The notes below the pieces were generated by a model. That model saw nothing but the letters and a program-made list of their open reading frames with translations. It was not told the DNA's origin and searched no databases. Below are positions 47,929-56,653 of a stretch of 64,000 bases of DNA, one piece after another (within the stretch, counting starts at the first letter, position 1; each line of letters starts with the position of its first letter). A program made the translations under genes and the position numbers. The DNA is from Vibrio fluminensis (GTDB taxonomy: Bacteria; Pseudomonadota; Gammaproteobacteria; Enterobacterales; Vibrionaceae). The stretch lies in NCBI RefSeq assembly GCF_015278125.1, contig NZ_JADILO010000004.1, positions 1 through 64,000 on the forward strand. Reading direction: 5' to 3'.

Positions 47929-49809
47929 ATGAACGACTCTTTCTCTTTGATCGACAAGCCAACCTTCTTTGGCGCAATTGGCATGTTACTCTCCATCGTT
48001 TTGCCGCTGATGATCTTCCCCGAGCAAGGTGCAGAATGGATAGCAATCGCTAAAACCTTTATGACCGATAAGCTCGGTTTCCTTTACCTCGCACTCGGTT
48101 TAGGTGCATTTTTCTTTATGATCTATGTTGTCTTCAGCGATATGGGGCAAATCAAGCTTGGCGAAGCCAATGAAAAACCGGAATTCTCGACGGTATCATG
48201 GGCCGCTATGCTTTTCTGTGGTGGTATCGGCGCGAGTATCCTTTACTGGGGCTGTATCGAGTGGGCTTACTACTATCAATCGCCTCCTTTCCAACTCGAA
48301 CCCGGCAGCGAAGAAGCGGTTCGCTGGGCAGCAACATACGGTATTTTCCATTGGGGCCCTATTGCTTGGTCAATTTACCTAATTCCTGCTCTACCTATCG
48401 CCTATTTCTACTACGTACGCAAACAACCGGTACTGAAAGTATCCAGTGCTCTAATGCCTGTTCTGGGCGAAGCTCGCAGCAAAGGCACTGCTGGTAAAAT
48501 CGTCGATGTACTCTTCATTTTCGGGTTACTGGGTGGCGCTGCAACCAGTTTAGGTTTGGCCGCGCCTCTCATTGGTGAAGGTTTGCACTATCTATTTGGC
48601 ATACCAAAAAACACCTTAAGCCAAGTGATGGTTCTGCTGCTGTGTACCGCGATTTTTGCTTACTCCTCTTATGCCGGACTAGAAAAAGGCATCAAGATCC
48701 TTAGCAACATTAACTTTTGGGGTGCAATGGGGCTGCTCGCCTTTATCTTAATCGCTGGCCCAACCATTTTCATGCTCGAAACTGGCTTAGATTCGATTGG
48801 CCGCATGTTGTCTAACTTCTTTGTCATGGCGACTTGGGCAGAACCTTTTGGTGGCTACGGCTCTTTTGAAGATACCCACTTCCCACAAGATTGGACCATT
48901 TTCTACTGGGCATGGTGGTTAGTATTTGCTCCTAGTATGGGCTTATTCGTTGCGCGTATCTCACGTGGTCGTACTATCAAACAGATGGTGTCGGGTTCGA
49001 TTTTCTTTGGCTCTCTAGGCTGCTTCCTGTTCTTTATGGTACTTGGTAACTACGGCCTGTCGCTGCAGCTATCAGGAGAATTGGATGTAGTCGGTATTCT
49101 AAACGCAGAAGGGGCAACCAAAGCAATCTTCTCAATGTTAGAAGCGCTGCCAATGGGTACTCTAGTCATCGCCGTATTTACTGTGCTATGTATTATTTTT
49201 ACCGCGACAACCTTTGACTCCATCTCCTACATTCTGGCTTCAGTTGTACAGAACAACGTCACTGAAGAGCCAATGCGTTGGAACCGTATGTTCTGGGCGT
49301 TTACCCTGTCATTCCTACCAACCGTATTAATGTTTATGGGTGGCCTAAGCACGTTGCAAACTGCTGCCATTGTTGGTGGCTTACCGCTACTTGGCATCTC
49401 TGTGATGTTAATGGTGTCAGCGGTACGTGCTACCTCACTCGATCTACGCCATCAAGAAGACTACGTTGAACCAACGATTAACATTGAAGAACTGCCTGAT
49501 ATCGATCCTTGGTCATCAGAAGGTATGGCATTAGCACGCTTTGAAAGAGCTCGTGATACTGCACAAGAAGCTGCGGAAGCAGAACGTTTGGCGATGAGCG
49601 AGTTGATGGCTGTACGCAAACAGATCCGCGCGTTTGCCCTAGAGCACAGCCTTGACGAGCATTTTAGTGACCATCACTTGCCGCAGGAGCTACAAGATGC
49701 ACTTCAACAAGCACACGATAACGTAGCGAAAGCCAAAGAATATAAGCAGCAAGCATCTGAATTGTCACAACAGGCGCGAATGGATTTCAATGAATTGATT
49801 CCAAGCTAA
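47929..49809 (+). CDS. BCCT-family transporter
   Basis: An inner-membrane transporter of the betaine/carnitine/choline family with about twelve helices. The start is placed at ATG 47929 because GGATGAAG precedes it; the in-frame ATG at 47917 lacks a ribosome-binding site. That gives 626 residues. It has the family tryptophan segment AMLFCGGIGASILYWGCIEWAYYY, closest in pattern to CaiT-like members, and FYWAWWLVFAPSMGLFVARISRGRT. A long charged C-terminal tail (about 520-626) is Ala/Glu/Gln-rich and looks coiled-coil. The substrate cannot be assigned. Vibrios have several BCCT systems for osmolytes. It is monocistronic. Confidence 0.92.
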   Translation: MNDSFSLIDKPTFFGAIGMLLSIVLPLMIFPEQGAEWIAIAKTFMTDKLGFLYLALGLGAFFFMIYVVFSDMGQIKLGEANEKPEFSTVSWAAMLFCGGIGASILYWGCIEWAYYYQSPPFQLEPGSEEAVRWAATYGIFHWGPIAWSIYLIPALPIAYFYYVRKQPVLKVSSALMPVLGEARSKGTAGKIVDVLFIFGLLGGAATSLGLAAPLIGEGLHYLFGIPKNTLSQVMVLLLCTAIFAYSSYAGLEKGIKILSNINFWGAMGLLAFILIAGPTIFMLETGLDSIGRMLSNFFVMATWAEPFGGYGSFEDTHFPQDWTIFYWAWWLVFAPSMGLFVARISRGRTIKQMVSGSIFFGSLGCFLFFMVLGNYGLSLQLSGELDVVGILNAEGATKAIFSMLEALPMGTLVIAVFTVLCIIFTATTFDSISYILASVVQNNVTEEPMRWNRMFWAFTLSFLPTVLMFMGGLSTLQTAAIVGGLPLLGISVMLMVSAVRATSLDLRHQEDYVEPTINIEELPDIDPWSSEGMALARFERARDTAQEAAEAERLAMSELMAVRKQIRAFALEHSLDEHFSDHHLPQELQDALQQAHDNVAKAKEYKQQASELSQQARMDFNELIPS

Positions 49810-49899
49810 AGAATTGATCCTTGGCAGTTCGCCATATTGCCAAGTATTGATATGGACTAATGGCTATTAGCTATTCTGTTCTTCTCCTTCCGTAAGTCA

Positions 49900-49924
49900 A
49901 AGCCCACTCTCTGTGGGCTTTTTT
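49900..49924 (+). terminator. Terminator of BCCT gene
   Basis: AAGCCCAC (49900-49907) / GTGGGCTT (49913-49920), then four more T. Confidence 0.85.
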
Positions 49925-49961
49925 ACAACTAACCAATAAAGAAACACAACCAACAATAAAA

Positions 49962-49988
49962 AACGCCTTAGACAAATGCTAAGGCGTT
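49962..49988 (-). terminator. Terminator of the MscS-family gene
   Basis: AACGCCTTA (49962-49970) / TAAGGCGTT (49980-49988). The - strand continues with T residues. Confidence 0.85.
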
Positions 49989-50023
49989 CAATCTCATCGG
50001 TTCATGGAATAGACACTTACCGA

Positions 50024-51679
50024 CTAAGCATCTTGCTTCCCAACCATATGAAGATGGACATCTTGTTGTGGGAATGGAATTGAAATGCCTTCTCGGTCAA
50101 AACGCAGTTTCACTTCTTTAGTGACATCCCAGTAAACATCCCAGTAATCATCTGTTTTAACCCAAGGACGAACGATGAAATCGATAGAAGACGTGTTCAG
50201 AACATGCACTTTAATCATCGGCTCTGGTGCGCGCAGTACTGCCGGATGAGACGTGACAATATCCGTTAATACCGACTCTGCTTTCAGCAAGTCATCACCA
50301 TAACCAATGCCAAATACCATGTCGACTCGGCGAATACGCTCATGAGTCACGTTTTTAATCACATCACCCCAAATCTTACTGTTTGGCACCATAATGATTT
50401 GGTTATCAAAAGTACGAATCGTGGTGTTAACTAAACTCATATGACTCACCTTGCCATCGACACCACCCGCGTAAACGAAATCACCCACATCAAATGGACG
50501 ATAAATAAGTAACATCATGCCCGCAGCAAAGTTAGACAATGTATCTTGCAAGGCAAAACCGATGATGACACCGGCAATACCAAAACCGGTTAAGATTGGC
50601 GCAAGATTTAAGCCTATCTGCGACAAGCCAACCATAATCCCAATGACCCAGACCGCTTTACCTGACATCGAGATGAAGAAGTCTTGCATCAGTTGCGACA
50701 TTTTGAGGTTCTTCGAGGACACGGTTTTGTTGACGATCTTACGTGTAATGCTGGCTAACCCCTTGGCGATCAGCAATATCAGAGCAAACACCATTAACTG
50801 GAACAGGTGCTGAGGCGCATTATCTACTAGCCAGTCAACCGCATTACTTGACCAATTAGAGATAATCGCCCAAATCACTTGAGTATTAAGCAAGTCATGA
50901 GTGATGTTGCCCGTGACTTCAAATGCTAGACGTTTATATTCTGACGTAGGCAAGCCCAGATGATCACCAATCGTAATCAAATCACGCAGACTTTTGGTAG
51001 CGATATCTAAGCGCTGTTTAATAATCAATTGGTTAAGTTGAATCGCCGCTTTCTCGGACTCAGGGCTCGTTGCTAGCTGACTTGTCGTAAATTCATGCTG
51101 TTGATTCAGATATTCAATTGAAGCCGATAACAAACGTAGACGCGTATTGGTGCCATCACGTAGTTTCTCCTCAAGCTTCGCATCCGGTTTATCGAGCTCT
51201 TTAAGCCACTTAATATTCTGCCAACTCGACTGATAGGTACTGTCCAAGTAGTACTGTAATTCGCGATAGTGATTAATCAATGAAAGCTTATCTTCTGACT
51301 TAGCATCATTTATTTGCTGATTAATCTGTTTGATTTTGTCATCTAAGTAACTTCTTGCTCCCTGAGAGTAGAGAATTTGTTGCTTTACTTGCTTTAGCAA
51401 AGTGGCCTCAGGAACACTTTTGTTATTGATAGCTAACGTTAGCTGACTTCGCAGATCTTCGTTTTTTTGAAAGAGCTGCAGTTGAATTGCATCACGCTGA
51501 TCACCGGTTGCATTTTTAAGGTTATTGCCCAAATCGGCAATATCTTGATTGATTGAGGCCATCGCGAGCTCAGCCTTCGAAGGCTCGGGACTCGCTTGCT
51601 CTTGCTGCGCAAACCCTGTTACTGAAAAAAAGCTAATAAATAGCGCAAGAAAAAAATTCTTGCTAGAAATGAATGACAT
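50024..51679 (-). CDS. MscS-family mechanosensitive channel with long periplasmic N-terminus
   Basis: A 551-residue inner-membrane protein. ATG at 51679 is preferred over GTG 51685, since GAGGTG lies 5 bases upstream. A signal peptide (about 1-25, ending FAQ) precedes a helical, coiled-coil-rich periplasmic region (about 28-270). Three to four helices follow (about 280-400), then the MscS core with GFGIAGVIIGFALQDTLSNF and LLIYRPFDVGDFV and the beta/cytoplasmic domain ending in IPFPQQDVHLHM. Such channels release solutes under hypo-osmotic shock, and the large extra domain resembles that of larger MscS homologues. It is convergent with the BCCT transporter, an osmotic neighbour. Confidence 0.92.
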   Translation of the reverse strand: MSFISSKNFFLALFISFFSVTGFAQQEQASPEPSKAELAMASINQDIADLGNNLKNATGDQRDAIQLQLFQKNEDLRSQLTLAINNKSVPEATLLKQVKQQILYSQGARSYLDDKIKQINQQINDAKSEDKLSLINHYRELQYYLDSTYQSSWQNIKWLKELDKPDAKLEEKLRDGTNTRLRLLSASIEYLNQQHEFTTSQLATSPESEKAAIQLNQLIIKQRLDIATKSLRDLITIGDHLGLPTSEYKRLAFEVTGNITHDLLNTQVIWAIISNWSSNAVDWLVDNAPQHLFQLMVFALILLIAKGLASITRKIVNKTVSSKNLKMSQLMQDFFISMSGKAVWVIGIMVGLSQIGLNLAPILTGFGIAGVIIGFALQDTLSNFAAGMMLLIYRPFDVGDFVYAGGVDGKVSHMSLVNTTIRTFDNQIIMVPNSKIWGDVIKNVTHERIRRVDMVFGIGYGDDLLKAESVLTDIVTSHPAVLRAPEPMIKVHVLNTSSIDFIVRPWVKTDDYWDVYWDVTKEVKLRFDREGISIPFPQQDVHLHMVGKQDA

Positions 51680-51844
51680 ATACACCTCACATACAGAGCT
51701 AGTCGAAAAAGACTAACCGCATCCTTTCATTGCTGCATCAAATTGTGGTCAAAACTAAGTGTAGTGTTAATAAAGAATCGGAACTGTGAATTTACCTAGC
51801 AGAGCTTTAAATTATGTTTGAAGATTCAAATATTGCGGACACAA

Positions 51845-51870
51845 AAAAGGCTTACTAATGTAAGCCTTTT
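51845..51870 (-). terminator. Terminator of ycgN
   Basis: AAAAGGCTTAC (51845-51855) / GTAAGCCTTTT (51860-51870), with T run on the - strand, 8 bp after the stop. Confidence 0.88.
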
Positions 51871-51877
51871 CAATCAA

Positions 51878-52315
51878 TTAACGATTTGGGTGATTTAGGA
51901 TATGGTCTTCCCAGTTCACCACTTCAATCTCGTAAACGACTTTATTACGCACACTTTCACCCGCTTTATGCATCGCAGATTTTGAGCCCGTGATGAGTGG
52001 GTGCCAATCAGGAAGTTGCTCACCGTTCGCCAATAGGCGATATGCACAAGTGTGCGGCAGCCACTGGAAGTCTTCGATATCTTCACGAGTCAACTTGGTG
52101 CAATCTTCATCAGAGGTAAAGCGGTTTTCGTAATCTTTACATGAACAAGTTTTGGTATTTAACCAGCTACACGCCACGTTGGTGTAGTAAATCTCGTCGG
52201 TATCTTCGTCCATGAGTTTATGTAGGCAGCACTTACCACAACCATCACAAAGTGCTTCCCACTCTTGATCGTTCATCTGCTCTAAGGTTTTAGTTTGCCA
52301 AAATTGTTCGCTCAT
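51878..52315 (-). CDS. ycgN: YcgN-family cysteine-cluster protein (UPF0260)
   Basis: A 145-residue cytoplasmic protein. ATG at 52315 fits the E. coli YcgN start (a few residues, then W.TKTLEQM). It has the cysteine cluster [20 protein letters not shown] (about 29-48), a second group [17 protein letters not shown], and PHTCAYRLL, the metal-binding pattern of the YkgJ/UPF0260 group (probably zinc or Fe-S). The biological role is unknown. Another YkgJ-type protein is encoded about 0.5 kb away on the other strand. Confidence 0.9.
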   Translation of the reverse strand: MSEQFWQTKTLEQMNDQEWEALCDGCGKCCLHKLMDEDTDEIYYTNVACSWLNTKTCSCKDYENRFTSDEDCTKLTREDIEDFQWLPHTCAYRLLANGEQLPDWHPLITGSKSAMHKAGESVRNKVVYEIEVVNWEDHILNHPNR

Positions 52316-52447
52316 AGACTCATACTTCGATTCCAAACAGGGTGCGATTTATACTCCTCCGAGCCAATAAGTTCAAGTCTAGCGCAACAATAAGCCTTCT
52401 GTTCTATCCTTAAAACGTCATTTCGACGTATTGAAAAAGGAGTCAGC

Positions 52448-52699
52448 ATGGGGTTCATTTCATGGATTATTCTCGGCTTAATTGCCGGAGCCTTGGCAAA
52501 ATGGCTAATGCCGGGTGATGACGGTGGCGGTTGGATTGCCACTATGGTGCTCGGTATTGCCGGTGCATTTGTGGGTGGCTTTGTCGGCGGTTTCTTCGGC
52601 TTTGGCGGTGCTGACGGCGTCAATATCGGCAGCATTGTTACCGCGACGCTCGGGGCTTTTATTCTGCTCTTTGTCTACAACCGTTTTATTCGTGGATAA
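52448..52699 (+). CDS. GlsB/YeaQ/YmgE-family membrane protein
   Basis: An 83-residue inner-membrane protein with three hydrophobic, Gly-rich segments (about 3-20, 30-52 and 58-78). It has the family pattern GFISWIILGLIAGALAKWLM then DGGGWIATMVLGIAGAFVGG and a final FNR-like RF.RG end. Annotated as transglycosylase-associated, though no enzymatic residue is present. Often stress-induced in other bacteria. AAGGAG is spaced ideally before the ATG. Confidence 0.9.
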   Translation: MGFISWIILGLIAGALAKWLMPGDDGGGWIATMVLGIAGAFVGGFVGGFFGFGGADGVNIGSIVTATLGAFILLFVYNRFIRG

Positions 52700-52734
52700 A
52701 GCAGCTCGATAATACAAAGTTGCCACCGTACTCT

Positions 52735-52754
52735 AAGCCCCGCAAGGGGCTTTG
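52735..52754 (+). terminator. Weak terminator after the YeaQ-like gene
   Basis: AAGCCCC (52735-52741) / GGGGCTT (52746-52752), loop GCAA, with only three T in the tail. Confidence 0.5.
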
Positions 52755-52842
52755 TCAGTTAAGAGACTAGTAACCGAACCAACATTACTCTAGAATCCCC
52801 CCTCTTTATTATCCCCACTATTTTATTGCTAGAGGTGCAGCC

Positions 52843-53142
52843 ATGACTATTTCAACTATCGATGTTTCTGATTGGTCACCATGCATCTCAGCTAAACTGA
52901 ATCGAGGCTGCGGCGCTTGCTGTATTGCCCCTTCGATTAGTTCGCCTATTCCAGGCATGCCAAACGGCAAGCCAGCCGGAGTGCGATGCATTCAGTTAAA
53001 TGAAAGCAATCTCTGTAAGATCTTCGGCCAACCGGATCGCCCTAAAGTTTGCTCAGCCTTTGATAGTGATGATGCCATCTGCGCTGGCGGCCCTGACAAA
53101 GCACTTGAGATTTTGCTCGATCTTGAAGGTGCAACCAACTAA
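52843..53142 (+). CDS. YkgJ-family cysteine-cluster protein
   Basis: A 99-residue protein with the YkgJ cluster: RGCGACCIAPSI (about 21-32), GVRCIQLNESNLCKIFGQ (Cys at the second cluster) and RPKVCSAF. These Cys residues are thought to bind a zinc or Fe-S centre. No function is known for the family. GAGGTG precedes the ATG. It lies near ycgN (same superfamily) but on the opposite strand, and ends at an unusual terminator with a ten-G run. Confidence 0.87.
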   Translation: MTISTIDVSDWSPCISAKLNRGCGACCIAPSISSPIPGMPNGKPAGVRCIQLNESNLCKIFGQPDRPKVCSAFDSDDAICAGGPDKALEILLDLEGATN

Positions 53143-53156
53143 CTTGCTGAGATAAA

Positions 53157-53186
53157 AAAATCTCGCCGGGGGGGGGGCGAGATTTT
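53157..53186. terminator. Bidirectional terminator with a G10 loop
   Basis: AAAATCTCGCC (53157-53167) / GGCGAGATTTT (53176-53186). The loop and stem base contain ten consecutive G (53168-53177). It serves the YkgJ-like gene on + and the aldo/keto reductase on -. Confidence 0.8.
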
Positions 53187-53218
53187 GATTTAGGCGAGTG
53201 GATATGCGATGCGAACGC

Positions 53219-54199
53219 TTATTTAAGGTTCCACTTCGCTACAATGTCTTCAGCACGCTTCAGGAGTTCGATGCTTGAAGTTGATTGTACAAATGCCGCA
53301 TTGTCACGTACTTGCTCTTGCGTGTACGCACCAGCGATAACCGGACCGACTTCCTCTTGAGCAACTAACCAGTGAATAGCAAGATGCGCAAGTGGGATGT
53401 TGGCTTCTTTGGCTAGCACTTTCAGCTCTTCAACACAGTTGAAGTATGGTTCAAATGCCTCACCGTTTAGTTTCGGGTTATTACGGCGGTCATCATTCTC
53501 ATCCCAGTTGCCGCTACGCTTTAACGTACCCGTCAGCAAACCTTGCATTAGTGGTGAGTACGGCAAGTACTTCATATCGTGCTCTTTACAGAATGGCAGA
53601 GCTTCTTCACGCGCACGGTATTGCAGTGGAATATTGTGGTAATGCTCTGGATTCTGCTCAAGCAAATTGTACAAGCCTTGGAACGTCGCCACTTCCACAC
53701 CAGCCATCATTTCACGCGTCATGTCCAGTGAGTAGTTAGAGACACCCACGTGGCGGATCTTACCTTGCTTTTTAAGCTCAGCTAGCGCTTCAGCCGTCTC
53801 GCTGATTGGCGTATTAGGATCTGGCCAGTGCACTTGATACAAGTCGATATAATCGGTTTGTAGACGAGTTAGTGAGTCATCGATCTCTTTAAAGATACTT
53901 TCTTTAGTTAGATCTTTACGCGTCTTCTTACGCTCATCTTGCGACCATGGCAAACCACATTTCGTCGCGATGATGATTGACTCACGCTTTTCATCTTTCA
54001 GTGCTTTACCTAGTACTGTTTCAGCGTGACCTTTGCCATAAACTGGCGCAACATCGAAGAAGTTAATCCCCGTATCTATCGCTGTTTTAATCGCGCGGAT
54101 TGACTCATCATCCGTCACGTTGTTCCAAGTACCACCGATAGCCCAGCAGCCAAAGCCTACTGCTGATGCGTTCATATCTTTAATTTGTTTGAATTTCAT
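53219..54199 (-). CDS. Aldo/keto reductase
   Basis: A 326-residue NADPH-dependent TIM-barrel reductase with the complete catalytic tetrad: Asp49 and Tyr54 (NFFDVAPVYGKG), Lys80 (IIIATKCG), and His124 (YQVHWPD). The C-terminal coenzyme region has AYTQEQVRDNAAF. It lies 14 bp downstream of the GH4 gene starting at 55548, so both are one operon. This suggests it reduces an aldose or keto-sugar from that pathway, which is inference. Close relatives accept varied aldehydes and sugars. Confidence 0.92.
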   Translation of the reverse strand: MKFKQIKDMNASAVGFGCWAIGGTWNNVTDDESIRAIKTAIDTGINFFDVAPVYGKGHAETVLGKALKDEKRESIIIATKCGLPWSQDERKKTRKDLTKESIFKEIDDSLTRLQTDYIDLYQVHWPDPNTPISETAEALAELKKQGKIRHVGVSNYSLDMTREMMAGVEVATFQGLYNLLEQNPEHYHNIPLQYRAREEALPFCKEHDMKYLPYSPLMQGLLTGTLKRSGNWDENDDRRNNPKLNGEAFEPYFNCVEELKVLAKEANIPLAHLAIHWLVAQEEVGPVIAGAYTQEQVRDNAAFVQSTSSIELLKRAEDIVAKWNLK

Positions 54200-54213
54200 A
54201 ATTCTAAATTCCG

Positions 54214-55548
54214 TTATTTAAGCTCTGGCCAGTAACCTTGGTTCGCTTCGATCATTTCATCAAGGATCAGCTTAGCGACACGTGCAGAAGGAATGGTCTT
54301 GTTCAATGCAAATGCTTGTAGCGCTTTCTCGTATGAGCCTTCCAGAGCCGCGTCTACTAGACATTTTTCAGACATCAATTGTTGCATAAGCATACCTTGG
54401 TAGAAGTGTGGCACTTCGCCTACTTGAATTGGGTAAACTTTGTCGCGACCAAGCAGTGCTGGTACTTCTACCATTGCGTCATCCGGTAGACCTTTGATCA
54501 AACCATTGTTTGGAATGATCACTAGCCATTTTTGACGGAGATCGTAAGCCATAGACATGGCTACGTCAGCAATAAACTCGCCATGCACACCTACGTGGAA
54601 TTTGCCTTCAACGTTACCGTCAGATGCTTTGATTTGCTCAATCGCTTCAAACATCTTCTTCTCACGACCTTCCATTACTTCGTTTGCACGAGTACGCTCT
54701 GGGTTAGATTGCTCAACAATCTCATCCGCCATGAGGTAGTACTGTAGGTAGGTGTTTGGTAAGTACTCTGGGAACATTTGTACCAGCGGCTTAGTGTTCT
54801 TAAATGTCTTGATCCAAGATGGCTCTGAGTGACAAGCGTTTTCCACTTCTTGCTCAGTGAGCATGCCGAACTTTTGAATATGTTCGCGTAGCGCCGGTAG
54901 CTTTTCTTCGCCATCCACTTTCACTGAAGTAAACCAACCGTAGTGGTTCAGGCCGAAGTACTCAACATCAAGCTCGTAACGGTTTACGCCAAGAATGTTA
55001 GATAGGTTACGCTCAATAGCCACAGGCATATCACAGATATTGAGTACGCGTGAGTTTGGACGTAAACGGTTAACTGCATCTGCTACGATTGCTGCTGGGT
55101 TTGAGTAGTTCAGCATCCAACACGTTGGCTTAGCAAAGCGCTCCATATGATCGATAAGTTCAATCATAGGGAAGATAGTACGCATACCATAAGCTAGGCC
55201 ACCAGCACCACAGGTCTCTTGACCAACACAGCCATGACGTAGTGGGATCTTTTCATCTTGCTCGCGCATTTTGTATTGACCAACGCGGATTTGAGCGAAA
55301 ACGAAATCTGCATGAGAGAACGCCACTTCAGGCTCTGTCGTGACAGTTAGATTCACGTGTGGAGCGTGCGTTTTTACTACGTAGTCTACTAGCACTGCGA
55401 CATTGTCTTGACGCTCAGCATCGATGTCGTAAAGACGAATTTCTGCGATTGGGAAGTCATCGCCTTTCATCAATAGCGCTTTAACAATCCCGGCCGTGTA
55501 AGTAGAACCGCCGCCAGCAATAGCAATAATTTGTGGTTGTTTGTTCAT
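54214..55548 (-). CDS. GH4-family 6-phospho-alpha-glucosidase (locus copy 1)
   Basis: A family-4 glycosidase that uses NAD+ and a divalent metal to hydrolyse 6-phospho-glucosides by an oxidation-elimination route. ATG at 55548 is chosen over 55554, because CGAGG is then properly spaced. The 444-residue protein shows the NAD loop IAIAGGGSTYTAGIVKALL, the metal/catalytic CDMP with Cys172 and Asp173, LNHYGWF with His202, and [16 protein letters not shown]. The CDMP form is typical of alpha-glucosidase members (GlvA, AglB, MalH). It is the first gene of an operon with an aldo/keto reductase. It differs clearly from copy 2, so their substrates may differ. Confidence 0.9.
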   Translation of the reverse strand: MNKQPQIIAIAGGGSTYTAGIVKALLMKGDDFPIAEIRLYDIDAERQDNVAVLVDYVVKTHAPHVNLTVTTEPEVAFSHADFVFAQIRVGQYKMREQDEKIPLRHGCVGQETCGAGGLAYGMRTIFPMIELIDHMERFAKPTCWMLNYSNPAAIVADAVNRLRPNSRVLNICDMPVAIERNLSNILGVNRYELDVEYFGLNHYGWFTSVKVDGEEKLPALREHIQKFGMLTEQEVENACHSEPSWIKTFKNTKPLVQMFPEYLPNTYLQYYLMADEIVEQSNPERTRANEVMEGREKKMFEAIEQIKASDGNVEGKFHVGVHGEFIADVAMSMAYDLRQKWLVIIPNNGLIKGLPDDAMVEVPALLGRDKVYPIQVGEVPHFYQGMLMQQLMSEKCLVDAALEGSYEKALQAFALNKTIPSARVAKLILDEMIEANQGYWPELK

Positions 55549-55590
55549 AACCATCCTCGAGCAAATATCAGTAATTCATCATTCTTTAAA

Positions 55591-55609
55591 GGTTATACTT
55601 TGTATGACC
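55591..55609. promoter_or_regulatory. Candidate operator upstream of GH4 copy 1
   Basis: GGTTATAC-TTT-GTATGACC is a near-perfect 19-bp inverted repeat (7 of 8 pairs), 42 bp before the gene. The preceding TTAAAGGTTATA recurs at 56452-56463 in the promoter region of regulator 1. A GntR/UTRA operator is the natural guess. Confidence 0.45.
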
Positions 55610-55734
55610 TATTTCTTAATTGGTTCTATCCTATCTTTAAGATAATGCATGACAAATAATTAAACTGGATAATGTGATCTCAGCGCATTTATTTCGAGTA
55701 TTGGTTATGGATATATTTAGTTTAAAATACCAAT

Positions 55735-56433
55735 TTAGCGTGGCAAGTAAATCGCGAGTTTGTGTGCATCTGGATGGAACCATGCTTCGGTATAATCAAA
55801 GCGGCGGCCATCTTTGAGATTCGAGATCGAACGCAAATTCATTACCGGATGGCTCTTTTCCATATCCAAAAGTTTCATCAAGGCTTCATCAGGCTCAACC
55901 GCAGTAAACTCTTGACGACTGCCTTCAATTTGCATGCCTTTATCTCGCTCAACATAATCAAATTTTGATTTCTCTAAGGTTGAGATATTTAAGTCAGGAA
56001 ACAGCGCTACCGGCATATAACTATCTTCAACAATTCTCGGAAAATCATCAACATACTTAACTCTTCTGATGTAATAAAGCGGCTCACCATCTTCGATGTC
56101 GAGCATTTTATGTATTGCGGGACTATCGGTAACCATACTGAATTGGAACACTTTGTAGCGCACCGCTTTATTACAACTGCCCAATATCTCACTAGTACCC
56201 GCTAAGCCTCTCAGCTCGTGGGAGTATTGTTTACCCAGCACATAAGTGCCTGAGCCTCGACGTTTCTCAACCAAATTTAACTTAACCAGTTCATCTACTG
56301 CTTTGCGAATGGTGATACGGCTAACGTCATAGTCCGCAATTAACTGCCTTTCTGTTGGCAGCGCGGTCCCCACTTCATACACACCGCTATTTATCTTTTG
56401 TTTAAGATCATTCAAGACCTTTTTGTATAACAT
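55735..56433 (-). CDS. GntR-family regulator with UTRA domain (regulator 1)
   Basis: A 232-residue repressor-type protein. The N-terminal winged helix (about 1-68) has LPTERQLIADYDVSRITIRKAV and VEKRRGSGTYV, the GntR/HutC pattern. The UTRA effector domain (about 80-230) follows with EPLYYIRRVKYVDDFPRIVEDSYMP. Such proteins sense a sugar phosphate, likely a 6-phospho-glucoside here. Divergent from the EIICB-1 gene with 220 bp between, and upstream of the GH4-AKR operon. GGAG precedes the ATG. It is about as related to regulator 2 as paralogues are. Confidence 0.92.
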   Translation of the reverse strand: MLYKKVLNDLKQKINSGVYEVGTALPTERQLIADYDVSRITIRKAVDELVKLNLVEKRRGSGTYVLGKQYSHELRGLAGTSEILGSCNKAVRYKVFQFSMVTDSPAIHKMLDIEDGEPLYYIRRVKYVDDFPRIVEDSYMPVALFPDLNISTLEKSKFDYVERDKGMQIEGSRQEFTAVEPDEALMKLLDMEKSHPVMNLRSISNLKDGRRFDYTEAWFHPDAHKLAIYLPR

Positions 56434-56653
56434 TTTATTGATAACTCCAAATTAAAGGTTATATGAAATATAAGATAACATGACATATTAAATTATAGAT
56501 AGGTCATATATCACAAATATCAACTCTCTAAGTTGTCATGACATTTTTAGATAATAAAGTACTCAGCAACCTACTAAGGAATGACACCTTGTCGTTTATT
56601 GCGCATTGGCTGTCATCTAGAAAAAATTACTAATAATTAATCGAGACAAAAAC
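56434..56653. promoter_or_regulatory. Divergent regulator 1 / EIICB-1 promoter region
   Basis: 220 bp, very AT-rich. It contains TTAAAGGTTATA (56452-56463), shared with the GH4-1 promoter, and ATAGGTCATA (56499-56508), the reverse complement of part of the 55603-55612 site. These are candidate operator half-sites. No exact -35/-10 was assigned. Confidence 0.4.

Noticed and set aside
55675-55692. CRP site before GH4 copy 1
   Set aside because: TGTGA is present, but the other half-site (CGCAT) matches poorly.
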